From an uncultured Spirochaetia bacterium (lineage in GTDB: Bacteria; Spirochaetota; UBA4802; JAGODF01), in assembly GCA_937967705.1 (NCBI GenBank), contig CALCJG010000062.1, positions 1-7,460 of the forward strand: a stretch of DNA of 7,460 nucleotides, written 5' to 3'. A model generated the notes under the pieces. That model was not told the DNA's origin, did no database searches, and was given only the letters and a program-made list of their open reading frames with translations. The position numbers and the translations under genes are program-made. Of the stretch, positions 1 to 6,493 are shown piece after piece; within the stretch, counting starts at the first letter, position 1; every line of letters starts with the position of its first letter.

Positions 1-54
1 AGAAAGGCTAAAGAGAAAAATCGCGGCGGTCAGGAATAGTTTGATGGCTTTCAT
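1..54 (-). CDS. N-terminus of a putative secreted or membrane-anchored protein, cut by the window edge
   Basis: Reading the minus strand from the ATG at 54-52 gives MKAIKLFLTAAIFLFSLS before the window ends. Lysines at residues 2 and 5 followed by a run of hydrophobic residues look like the start of a Sec signal peptide or membrane anchor. A Shine-Dalgarno match (AAGGA, minus strand, 66-62) sits 7 bases before this ATG. An in-frame ATG five codons upstream (69-67) has no such site, so the downstream start is preferred. It lies on the same strand as purQ, 134 bases beyond it, so it could be read through from the pur operon or have its own promoter. Only 18 codons are visible and the product cannot be identified. 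Confidence 0.5.
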   Translation of the reverse strand, partial: MKAIKLFLTAAIFLFSLS

Positions 55-128
55 GGACAGATCCTTCATTTTATATAAACATACGGCGGACGGTTCCACC
101 CCTGTTTTCACTCTCAATATCGAACATT

Positions 129-171
129 TGTCAGCCCCCCTTGATTAATAATACCGAGGAATGAGCTGACA
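129..171. repeat. Inverted repeat TGTCAGC / GCTGACA downstream of purQ
   Basis: A perfect 7-base inverted repeat has arms at 129-135 (TGTCAGC) and 165-171 (GCTGACA), separated by 29 bases. It lies between the end of purQ and the signal-peptide gene at 54. The loop is long and no clean U-run follows on the minus strand, so it is a poor classical terminator for the pur operon. It could be an operator for the gene to the left, part of a larger RNA fold, or chance. Confidence 0.3.
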
Positions 172-188
172 TGGAATAATTTATTTTT

Positions 189-995
189 TTAACTAAAATA
201 ATCCACAGCGTTCCGAAAAATCCGCAATCCCTCCCCCGTCTCCGGAAGCGGCATTTCTTCCCGCCTGTACCTCTCCCGCAGCCCGGTCCAGTCATCCCTC
301 TGGGTCATGAGTATATTCCTCTCAGGGTGCGGCATCATTCCCAGGATACGCCCGGTACGGTCACAGAGGGATGCGATATCCCCCATAGAGCCGTTGGGAT
401 TATAGGGAAACCCCCCTGCAGGAGAACCATCGGGACGAATATACCGCAAGGCGACCTGCCGGTTCTTTTCAATGCGCTCCAGTATATCCCGAGGGGCGAA
501 AAAGTTCCCCTCCCCGTGCGCCACCGGAACATGCAGCCTGTCGATCCCCCGGAGGAAGACCGAGGGACAGTCGGGTTCCACCCGAAGATCCACCCAGCGG
601 CACTCGTACCTCGATGAGATGTTATGTTCCAGAGAGACCTGTATATCCCCGAGGGGCCTGTCCAGCGCCGGGACGATCCCCAGGTTGACCATCACCTGGA
701 AACCGTTGCAGATCCCCAGCATCAGGGTGTCCCGTTCCAGAAATCTCCCGAAACCGTCCATAAGGTTATTCTTGATGCGGTTGGCCAGGGCCTTGCCGCT
801 GCCGGTATCATCCCCGTAGGAAAAACCTCCGGGGAAGACGAAGATCTGATAACGCTCCAGCATGGCGGGGTTTTCGATGATATCGTTGATGTGGACGATC
901 CGGGCTTCCGCTCCCGCCATGCGGAAGGCGGAGCGGGTCTCCTCGTCGCAGTTGATACCGTATCCGGTGAGAACAAGTACAGCAGGTTTGGTCAT
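189..995 (-). CDS. purQ: Phosphoribosylformylglycinamidine synthase, glutaminase subunit PurQ
   Basis: This is the glutamine amidotransferase subunit of FGAM synthase, the fourth step of de novo purine synthesis. It hydrolyses glutamine and passes ammonia to PurL in the cytoplasm. The 268-residue protein is a class I (triad) amidotransferase. It shows GYGINCDEE near residue 11, GGFSYGDD at 56-63, the nucleophile elbow GICNGFQ with catalytic Cys96, AHGEG at 159-163, and MPHPER with the likely catalytic His223 and Glu225. It is about 40 residues longer than the roughly 227-residue PurQ of Bacillus-type systems and resembles the C-terminal glutaminase domain of large fused PurL. The ATG at 995 follows the purL stop by 11 bases, and the AAGGGG-like ribosome site overlaps that stop codon, so the two genes are co-transcribed and probably translationally coupled. 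The TAA stop is at 191-189. Confidence 0.96.
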   Translation of the reverse strand: MTKPAVLVLTGYGINCDEETRSAFRMAGAEARIVHINDIIENPAMLERYQIFVFPGGFSYGDDTGSGKALANRIKNNLMDGFGRFLERDTLMLGICNGFQVMVNLGIVPALDRPLGDIQVSLEHNISSRYECRWVDLRVEPDCPSVFLRGIDRLHVPVAHGEGNFFAPRDILERIEKNRQVALRYIRPDGSPAGGFPYNPNGSMGDIASLCDRTGRILGMMPHPERNILMTQRDDWTGLRERYRREEMPLPETGEGLRIFRNAVDYFS

Positions 996-1006
996 GAAGA
1001 AACCCC

Positions 1007-3991
1007 TTAAAAATTGATAAAACGTCCCCTGTAGGACTCCAGCAGAGAAGGGACAGGGAGAGTGATGAAGTCCCTGCTGCCCTCAGCGACGACGAACCGG
1101 CCGTAGCCGGTTACCTCCCCGATGCAAACCAGGGGTAGACCGACAAAAAGGCTTTCCAGCTCTTTCTGATACTTCGGGGCCGCGGAAAAAATCACCCTGC
1201 CCTGGCTTTCCGAGAAGAGGATCTCATCCCTGCGCAGATTACCCTTAATCGACAGGAGAGACAGATCGATGCGGCACCCCAGAAGACCGGCCATTGCGGA
1301 TCGGGCGAGGGCCACACCGAGGCCTCCCCTCTCAACGCTGATACAGGAAGCCAGAAGACCCTGCCGCAGGGCTTTCTCCAGGGCTCGGTACTGCCGGAGG
1401 AAGAGCTCCGCATGGACCCGGGGGACATCGTCTCCGATGTATCTCCTTCCGGTCGCCATCTCCCCTCGAAATGCCAGGTATTCGCTCCCGCCCAGTTCCC
1501 GGGAGGTTTCGCCCAGCAGATAGATCCTGTCCCCGGGAAGCTTGAAGTCGAGGGTCTGACAGCTATCGACATCCTCGATAACCCCTATCGAGGATATCAG
1601 CAGTGTGGGGGGCACAGAGATCATGATCTCCTGAAAGTTTTCATCGTATCCCTTGAAGTCATTGAACATGCTGTCCTTCCCGGAGATGAAGGGCGTTCCG
1701 TAAGCCACGGCGTAATCGTAACAGGCCCTGGCAGCCTCCTTGAGTTCCCCCAGCCGCTCCGGATTGTTGGAATCGCACCAGCAGAAGTTGTCCAGAAGCG
1801 CCAGTTCGTTGAGGCTGCCCCCAACGCAGAGCGCGTTGCGGACTGCCGTGTCGATGGAACAGGCGGCCATCCAATAGGCATCAATATCGCTGTAGGAGGG
1901 ATAGAGCGCCTGGGAGAGCACCACCCCTTTCCGGGATTCTAGCAGGGGACGGATGACCGAAGCGCTTCCGTTGACCCTTCCCGGGCCGTGCAGCGGCTTG
2001 ATGACGGAATTGGCCTGTACCTCATGGTCGTACTGCGTGGAAATGAACTCGAAACTGGCGGTATTGAGCCGGCCCGCCATGTCCCTGATGGTTTCATTGT
2101 AATCAGAAGGTTCCTCGATGGAAGGCGCCGGACTGCCCTTGGATTCAAGGGTCGATGTCAACTCCTTCCTGGGGAGCCCCTCATGAAGAAAGGTCAGATC
2201 CAGGTCAAAGACCTTCTTGCCTTTGTAATTGACGATACCCCGGCCGCTTGAGGTAAAACGGCCGATCACTGTTGCCTCGACGCCCCGCTTCTGCATCAGG
2301 GAGAGAAACTCCTCGAGGCAGTTCTGGGGCACCGCCAGGGTCATGCGTTCCTGGGATTCGCTCACCCATATCTGCCAGGGAGCGAGACCTGGATATTTCA
2401 GAGGCACCCGGTCCAGTTCCACCTCGAAACCGCCCGCCTCCCGGGCCATTTCCGCCACGGAGCAGGACAACCCCCCCGCACCGTTATCGGTAATGGAGCT
2501 GTACAATCCCCGGTCCCGGGCCTCCTTTACGATGGCGTCGGAGAGCTTTTTCTGAGTGATGGGGTCGCCGATCTGCACCGCCGTGGCGGGACTACCGGAA
2601 CTGAGCGCCTCCGAGGAGAAGGTGGCCCCGTGAATGCCGTCGCGCCCCACCCGGCCGCCCACCATCACCACGTGATCCCCCGGCATGGCCTTCTTCTGCA
2701 CGGCGCCGCCGCCGGCCACGGTTTTGGGGATGAGTCCCACGGTTCCCACGAATACAAGGGGCTTGCCCTTATACCTTTCATCAAAGTAGACAAACCCCTG
2801 GGGGGTCGGTATGCCGGAGCAGTTGCCCCCTACGTTAACACCGTGTATCACTCCTTCCATGATTCTCCGTGGTGAGAGAAGGCGGGACTGGCTTTCCCTG
2901 GTGCGGTAGAGCGGCCTCTCATCGAAGGGATCGGCGAAACAGAAACCGTACCGGTTGGCTATGGGCTTGGCCCCTTTACCGAAACCTATGGCGTCCCGGT
3001 TGACCCCCACGATACCGGTGATAGAGCCTCCGAAGGGGTCCAGGGCGCTGGGGCTGTTGTGCGTTTCCACCTTGTCCGATACTATATAGTTCTCATCGAA
3101 ATCGATACCGCCGGAATTGTCCTCAAAAACCGATACGCAGAAGTCCCTAACGCCCTTTTCCCGGCGTATGCGCAGCGTGGCCTCCTTGATGTAGCGCCGG
3201 TAGATTCCCTCCTCCACATCATCGAGCCGGGCGGCAAAAATGGTATGTTTGCAGTGCTCGCTCCAGGTCTGGGCGATGGATTCCAGCTCTACATCAGTGG
3301 GATTGCGCCTCTCCTTGCCGGCGAAGTAGTCCTTGATCACCCCCAGGGAAACCATATCCAGGGCCAGAGGCCCCCTCCGGCTCCCGTCTGCGTCGGGGAT
3401 TCCCTCTTTGCCCAGTCTTTCCAGGTCGGCATCGGGGATATTCAGATCCACGACATCCGCCTCGATATGCTCCTCCATCCTCACGACGGGGATGACTCTT
3501 CCCATCCCGCCGTTTTTTCGGTACTGCTCCGCCGTGAGAATTTTCATACGCTGGATGAGGGGGTTATGAAGCTCCAGGGCGATCTTTTCCGCATCGGCTT
3601 GATTCAAACGGCCCTTCAAAAAATAGGTTGTGGAGCTGAAGACCCCCTTCTCGGGATCGAAATCCCTTTTAAGCAGGTCCTCCAGGGATTCGCGGACCGT
3701 ATGGGAAACGTTGTCAGTCACCCCGGGCAGGTATCCGATCTCCACGGCATAATCGAAGTCCTGCGGATCGTAGGGCTGATTGATGCAGCTGATCTGGGTT
3801 ACGGGCTGCGTAAGCATCTCCGCCGCCCGGCGTATCTGTTCCCCGCTCATCTCCCCGTTGACCAGATAATTGTCGGAGAGATACACCTTTTCCAGGCTGT
3901 AGCCGAGCCGCTGCAGTTTAGACAGCAGGGCCCGCCCGCGGGCATCCTCAGTTTTATAACAGACCTCAATTCTGAAATGGGCTTCTTCCAT
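1007..3991 (-). CDS. purL: Phosphoribosylformylglycinamidine synthase, synthetase subunit PurL (long form, about 994 aa)
   Basis: This enzyme catalyses ATP-dependent conversion of FGAR to FGAM using ammonia from PurQ. Motifs, numbered from the upstream GTG at 4015, are TWSEHCKH near 250-257 (substrate-binding histidine), KVETHNSPSALDPFGG at 315-330 (metal/nucleotide site), GRVGRDGIHGATFSS at 454-468, GDPITQKKL at 483-491, DNGAGGLSCSV at 510-520 and SESQERM at 552-558. The second, degenerate AIRS-like half carries FISGKDSM. About 240 residues precede the first AIRS domain, replacing a separate PurS subunit; there is no glutaminase domain, which purQ supplies. I prefer the ATG at 3991-3989 because GAGGTG (4000-3995) lies 5 bases before it. 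The GTG at 4015-4013, which would add 8 residues, has no visible ribosome site. No frameshift or missing core motif is seen. It is the first gene of a purL-purQ operon. Confidence 0.95.
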   Translation of the reverse strand: MEEAHFRIEVCYKTEDARGRALLSKLQRLGYSLEKVYLSDNYLVNGEMSGEQIRRAAEMLTQPVTQISCINQPYDPQDFDYAVEIGYLPGVTDNVSHTVRESLEDLLKRDFDPEKGVFSSTTYFLKGRLNQADAEKIALELHNPLIQRMKILTAEQYRKNGGMGRVIPVVRMEEHIEADVVDLNIPDADLERLGKEGIPDADGSRRGPLALDMVSLGVIKDYFAGKERRNPTDVELESIAQTWSEHCKHTIFAARLDDVEEGIYRRYIKEATLRIRREKGVRDFCVSVFEDNSGGIDFDENYIVSDKVETHNSPSALDPFGGSITGIVGVNRDAIGFGKGAKPIANRYGFCFADPFDERPLYRTRESQSRLLSPRRIMEGVIHGVNVGGNCSGIPTPQGFVYFDERYKGKPLVFVGTVGLIPKTVAGGGAVQKKAMPGDHVVMVGGRVGRDGIHGATFSSEALSSGSPATAVQIGDPITQKKLSDAIVKEARDRGLYSSITDNGAGGLSCSVAEMAREAGGFEVELDRVPLKYPGLAPWQIWVSESQERMTLAVPQNCLEEFLSLMQKRGVEATVIGRFTSSGRGIVNYKGKKVFDLDLTFLHEGLPRKELTSTLESKGSPAPSIEEPSDYNETIRDMAGRLNTASFEFISTQYDHEVQANSVIKPLHGPGRVNGSASVIRPLLESRKGVVLSQALYPSYSDIDAYWMAACSIDTAVRNALCVGGSLNELALLDNFCWCDSNNPERLGELKEAARACYDYAVAYGTPFISGKDSMFNDFKGYDENFQEIMISVPPTLLISSIGVIEDVDSCQTLDFKLPGDRIYLLGETSRELGGSEYLAFRGEMATGRRYIGDDVPRVHAELFLRQYRALEKALRQGLLASCISVERGGLGVALARSAMAGLLGCRIDLSLLSIKGNLRRDEILFSESQGRVIFSAAPKYQKELESLFVGLPLVCIGEVTGYGRFVVAEGSRDFITLPVPSLLESYRGRFINF

Positions 3992-4012
3992 CTTCACCTC
4001 GTAAACTCGGCT

Positions 4013-4073
4013 CACATACTATAAGGTGACATAATTGTCGAGAAATATTTAACACGGCCTTTGGAAAATCCAA
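4013..4073 (-). promoter_or_regulatory. purL: Candidate promoter(s) for the purL-purQ operon
   Basis: Two sigma-70-like arrangements can be read on the minus strand. One has TTGGAT (4073-4068), a 16-base spacer and TAAATA (4051-4046). The other has a good -10, TATAGT (4023-4018), without a good -35 at the right distance; TCGACA (4041-4036) is only 12 bases away, though it stands 17 bases before a weaker TATGTG (4018-4013). A start site from the second set would fall about 15-20 bases before the ATG at 3991, which fits that start. TTGG-N5-CCAA overlaps the first -35. Inferred from consensus matching only. Confidence 0.3.
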
Positions 4074-4358
4074 CAAATTCATGATTTCGTAACATGGAAT
4101 GGGGGCCGGCAAGAAAGCGTTAAGACATTGTCTCATCGCCGGAACAAAGTCAAACAGATTAATGAAGGGGAAACCGCTTTTTTTATTTGACAGCGGCGCT
4201 TCCCTGAAGGGCATAATAGTCCTACCGTCCTTCCGATCCTTATTTGGGGTGATTATTATCCGCGAGCCAGCCGGGAATGACCCCTCCGGGCGGAGAGAGC
4301 GGAGGCACTTCAGAATTCATATCCGAAATACTATCATTATTATTCAAGGAGACAAGAT
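4016..4358. other. Divergent intergenic region between purL and the crotonase gene
   Basis: These 343 bases (extending to 3992 if purL starts at its preferred ATG) hold no convincing gene. Two open frames, 4099-4371 plus and 4214-3966 minus, overlap the starts of the neighbouring genes, have no good ribosome site and give low-complexity or unremarkable peptides. The region contains candidate promoters for both flanking genes. It also has an 11-base palindrome AGACATTGTCT at 4123-4133, which is a possible operator, and an inverted repeat CCTCCG (4283-4288) / CGGAGG (4300-4305) inside the probable crotonase leader. No riboswitch family was recognised. Confidence 0.6.
4187..4217 (+). promoter_or_regulatory. 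Candidate sigma-70 promoter for the crotonase gene
   Basis: A perfect -35 TTGACA lies at 4187-4192 and CATAAT (5 of 6 matches to TATAAT) at 4212-4217. The 19-base spacer is longer than ideal. Transcription from here would give a leader of roughly 135 bases before the ATG at 4359, containing the CCTCCG/CGGAGG inverted repeat. This is consensus matching only. Confidence 0.4.
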
Positions 4359-5153
4359 ATGGCAACAGTGAACGAAGGAAAAGCCTGTTATTACAGCGTG
4401 GACGAAAACGGCATTGCCCTTATGGAAATCAATAATCCCCCCATGAACGCCCTGAGCACACCGGTTCTGGGAGATATCAAGGACACCGTAACCAAGGCCC
4501 TGGCGGATGACAAGGTCCGAGTGGTGGTCTTCACCGGAGCCGGGAAGGCCTTCATCGCCGGTGCGGACATCCGCGAGGTAAAGGGTCTCACAAAGGCACA
4601 ACAGGGAAGCGACTACCTGATCAACGGCCAGGACATTTTCAACATGATCGACAACGCCGACAAGCCCTTCATAGCCGCCATCAACGGCTTCTGTCTCGGA
4701 GGCGGCATGGAGCTGGCCCTGGCCTGCCACATGCGACTGGCCGACGAGAGCGCCCAGATGGGACTGCCCGAGATCAAGCTGGGGATCATCCCCGGTTACG
4801 CAGGCACACAGAGGACACCCCGGCTCATCGGGAAGGGAAGAGCCTACGAGCTGGTTCTCTCCGGCAATTTCATTACCGGCCGTCAGGCGGAGACCTACGG
4901 TCTGGTCAACCGCGCCGTGGCCAAAGGAGAGGTAGTGGAAGAGGCCCGAAAGCTGGCCAAGGCCATCGCCGCCAAGGGCAGGAACGGCGTCAAGGCCGCC
5001 ATGAAAGCCGTCAAGGAGGGCTTGAACATGGAATTCATGGCCGCTCAGAAGTTCGAAAGGGATCTCTTCGGCACACTCTGCGAGACCGAGGACAAGAACG
5101 AAGGCGTGGAGGCCTTTTTGGGCAAACGGGAACCTCAGTTCAAGGACAAATAG
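4359..5153 (+). CDS. Enoyl-CoA hydratase / crotonase family protein
   Basis: The 264-residue protein has the usual length of a soluble crotonase, which adds water across the double bond of short trans-2-enoyl-CoA. Visible motifs are KAFIAGADI at 63-71 (first oxyanion-hole strand), the signature AAINGFCLGGGMELALAC at 106-123 and GLPEIKLGIIPGYAGTQR at 135-152. Both catalytic glutamates are present (Glu118 and Glu138, matching Glu144 and Glu164 of rat hydratase), and Gly115 fits the second oxyanion position. Having both glutamates favours hydratase over isomerase or dehalogenase members. The motif reads GYAGTQ where many members have GAGGTQ. A strong ribosome site AAGGAGA (4346-4352) precedes the ATG. 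The gene stands alone between a candidate promoter and a strong terminator, so its pathway (fatty-acid oxidation, butyryl-CoA metabolism or amino-acid breakdown) cannot be fixed from neighbours. Confidence 0.92.
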   Translation: MATVNEGKACYYSVDENGIALMEINNPPMNALSTPVLGDIKDTVTKALADDKVRVVVFTGAGKAFIAGADIREVKGLTKAQQGSDYLINGQDIFNMIDNADKPFIAAINGFCLGGGMELALACHMRLADESAQMGLPEIKLGIIPGYAGTQRTPRLIGKGRAYELVLSGNFITGRQAETYGLVNRAVAKGEVVEEARKLAKAIAAKGRNGVKAAMKAVKEGLNMEFMAAQKFERDLFGTLCETEDKNEGVEAFLGKREPQFKDK

Positions 5154-5160
5154 CAGCGGT

Positions 5161-5170
5161 CCTCCGGAGG
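5161..5170. repeat. Perfect 10-base palindrome just after the crotonase stop
   Basis: CCTCCGGAGG is self-complementary and lies 8 bases beyond the TAG stop (5151-5153), ahead of the main terminator. Without a loop it is unlikely to act as an RNA hairpin. It may be chance or a protein-binding site. Confidence 0.25.
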
Positions 5171-5190
5171 TCACAGGAACATCGGAATGG

Positions 5191-5228
5191 AAAAATCTCC
5201 CGGCGGCAAGGCCCCGGGGGATTTTTTT
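5191..5228 (+). terminator. Rho-independent terminator of the crotonase gene
   Basis: A 13-base-pair stem has its left arm at 5191-5203 (AAAAATCTCCCGG) and its right arm at 5214-5226 (CCGGGGGATTTTT), with one T-G wobble (5198/5219). The loop is the 10 bases 5204-5213. The right arm merges into seven consecutive T at 5222-5228, and the A-run on the left arm would give U on the opposite strand too. It lies 37 bases after the stop codon and separates the crotonase transcript from the 343-residue gene. Confidence 0.88.
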
Positions 5229-5288
5229 CCCCGCCTGTCTCGTCAAGAAAATTCCCCGTTTAAGAAATACTGGTTATCCCCGATGATA

Positions 5289-5321
5289 AAAAAGAGAATG
5301 TTGTTGCATTTTTCTCTTTTT
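5289..5321. repeat. AT-rich inverted repeat upstream of the 343-residue gene
   Basis: AAAAAGAGAA at 5289-5298 and TTCTCTTTTT at 5312-5321 are perfect reverse complements around a 13-base loop. On RNA this would be a weak stem ending in a U-run, perhaps a back-up terminator. It overlaps the candidate promoter at 5304-5332, so it may instead be a regulatory site or the by-product of an AT-rich promoter region. Confidence 0.35.
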
Positions 5322-5332
5322 CACGCTACAAG
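5304..5332 (+). promoter_or_regulatory. Weak candidate promoter for the 343-residue gene
   Basis: TTGCAT (5304-5309), a 17-base spacer and TACAAG (5327-5332) form a poor sigma-70-like match. The strong terminator at 5191-5228 implies that the downstream gene needs its own promoter somewhere in 5229-5403, and this is the best arrangement I can see there. Confidence 0.25.
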
Positions 5333-5403
5333 AGAAAGGCTAACATCTTCATAAGCGCTATGCTCATAAACCGGCGATACCGTGTGGGGATAAAGACCAT
5401 CCG

Positions 5404-6435
5404 ATGAAAAAGATCATACTCTTTCATAAAGAGGAAAAAAGACTTCTGGACCAGTTCCTCGACATTCTGAAAAGGGAAAAGAGAAATTCCGACCGGGATT
5501 CCATCGAGCACTCCCGCAACGCTCTCAAGGACCTGGCGGAAGCCATATCAATGTACCCCCCCATCATGGGAAAGCAGCAGTTGGGAAACATCTCCCGTTC
5601 CGTGGAGACCCTGATCGATATGCTCTGCATGAAGGAGGACCCGGATCTGATCCTGCACATTCCCACGAAAGCACTCGTGGGCAAGGGTTTCCTCATCGCC
5701 AAGATCAACTTCTTCTACATGTTCCTCTATCTGGCAAAAGGCATCGGTGATTCCCGGGAGATACAGGACGTTCTGCACGAGCTGAAGATGATCATCTCCA
5801 ACAACATCTTCACCCTGATGTCCGAGGAGGTCTTTCTCTCGATCATCGAGGACCGGAAAAACTCCATGCACATACGAACCAACGCAGGGTATCTGCTGGC
5901 AAATATCTGGGAATACAGGCTGGACCACGGCATCAGGGAATTTGCCCCCATCCTGAGCAACATCTGGAAGGCCCGGGAGCAGCTCAAGCCCGCCTTCGGA
6001 ACCCTTATGGGATTTACCGAGCTCTTCAAGCTATCCCAGGGGCTGGACCCCCTGTGGCTGGAGTTCATCGATCAGGCCCTTTCCACGGAGGAAGAAACCT
6101 CGTCACTGGAGGAATTTCTGTTTGGTCTAAGTTTCGAGGAGATTTCGCGATTGAGGGGGTTCATGGAGCTGACCGAAAGGAACTGCCTTTCCCCCGAGGA
6201 TATCTTCCAGGTCATAGGCGAAAGCAGCGCCTATCCCAGATACGATCCTGATGATTCCCGGGAATTCTACCGGTCCTTCCGTCACCGTCTCATCAACACC
6301 AAGGTGAGGAAACGGGCCCGGCTGATGGGCCCCAAAAAGACCATTGAAGAATATATCATCTGCTATCTTCTCTCCCGGCCTTCAGAGAAGGGAGGGCTCT
6401 CCCCGGTCCATAACACCAGCCTTTCGGATCATTGA
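5404..6435 (+). CDS. Hypothetical protein, 343 aa, probably helical and cytoplasmic
   Basis: I do not recognise this family. The protein begins MKKIILFHKEEKRLLDQFLD, has no signal peptide, and looks mainly alpha-helical with many charged heptad-like stretches. A hydrophobic patch at 96-112 (around INFFYMFLYLAKGIG) is too interrupted to be a confident membrane segment and could be a buried helix. Residues 155-245 have the alternating helix-turn look of HEAT- or armadillo-like repeat proteins, which is only an impression. The C-terminal part is basic around 291-312 (RHRLINTKVRKRARLMGPKK), then hydrophobic around 314-323. No catalytic motif or metal-binding cysteine pair is evident. The ATG at 5404 is the first possible start after an in-frame TAA at 5341, but the ribosome site is weak: the purine run GGGGA (5386-5390) is 13 bases away. 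Codon use and length support a real gene. It is monocistronic and converges on the ACT gene. Confidence 0.82.
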   Translation: MKKIILFHKEEKRLLDQFLDILKREKRNSDRDSIEHSRNALKDLAEAISMYPPIMGKQQLGNISRSVETLIDMLCMKEDPDLILHIPTKALVGKGFLIAKINFFYMFLYLAKGIGDSREIQDVLHELKMIISNNIFTLMSEEVFLSIIEDRKNSMHIRTNAGYLLANIWEYRLDHGIREFAPILSNIWKAREQLKPAFGTLMGFTELFKLSQGLDPLWLEFIDQALSTEEETSSLEEFLFGLSFEEISRLRGFMELTERNCLSPEDIFQVIGESSAYPRYDPDDSREFYRSFRHRLINTKVRKRARLMGPKKTIEEYIICYLLSRPSEKGGLSPVHNTSLSDH

Positions 6436-6445
6436 GACGAAACCG

Positions 6446-6478
6446 CCGGGAACCAGCAGGATGAGAGACGGTCCCCGG
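6446..6478 (-). terminator. Possible weak hairpin between converging genes
   Basis: CCGGGAACC (6446-6454) and GGTCCCCGG (6470-6478) can pair around a 15-base loop. On the minus-strand RNA the single imperfect position becomes a G-U pair, so the stem is better for the ACT-gene transcript than for the opposite one. No real U-run follows in either direction, so this is at best an inefficient or factor-assisted terminator. It fills most of the 58 bases between the two stop codons. Confidence 0.35.
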
Positions 6479-6493
6479 GATGCAGGCGAAGGA

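Noticed and set aside
67..98. TATATAA/TATAAA box as a promoter for the gene at 54
   Set aside because: The transcript start would fall within or next to the ribosome site at 66-62, and there is no acceptable -35 (only TGGAAC). It is more likely AT-rich leader sequence.
3059..4024. 321-codon open frame on the plus strand opposite purL
   Set aside because: PurL motifs are intact on the other strand across the whole stretch. The antisense product has no recognisable motif or ribosome site.
4099..4371. 90-codon plus-strand frame in the purL/crotonase intergenic region
   Set aside because: It overlaps the crotonase ribosome site and start in another frame, lacks its own ribosome site and has no gene-like composition.
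4344..5246. 300-codon open frame on the minus strand opposite the crotonase gene
   Set aside because: It lies antisense to a clearly homologous gene, has low-complexity Gly/Leu/Val/His-rich composition, shows no domain and runs across the crotonase terminator. It is a codon-bias shadow.
5333..5343. Shared 11-base string AGAAAGGCTAA at 1-11 and 5333-5343 as a possible repeat element
   Set aside because: The match does not extend further and the contexts differ. It is probably a chance purine-rich match.
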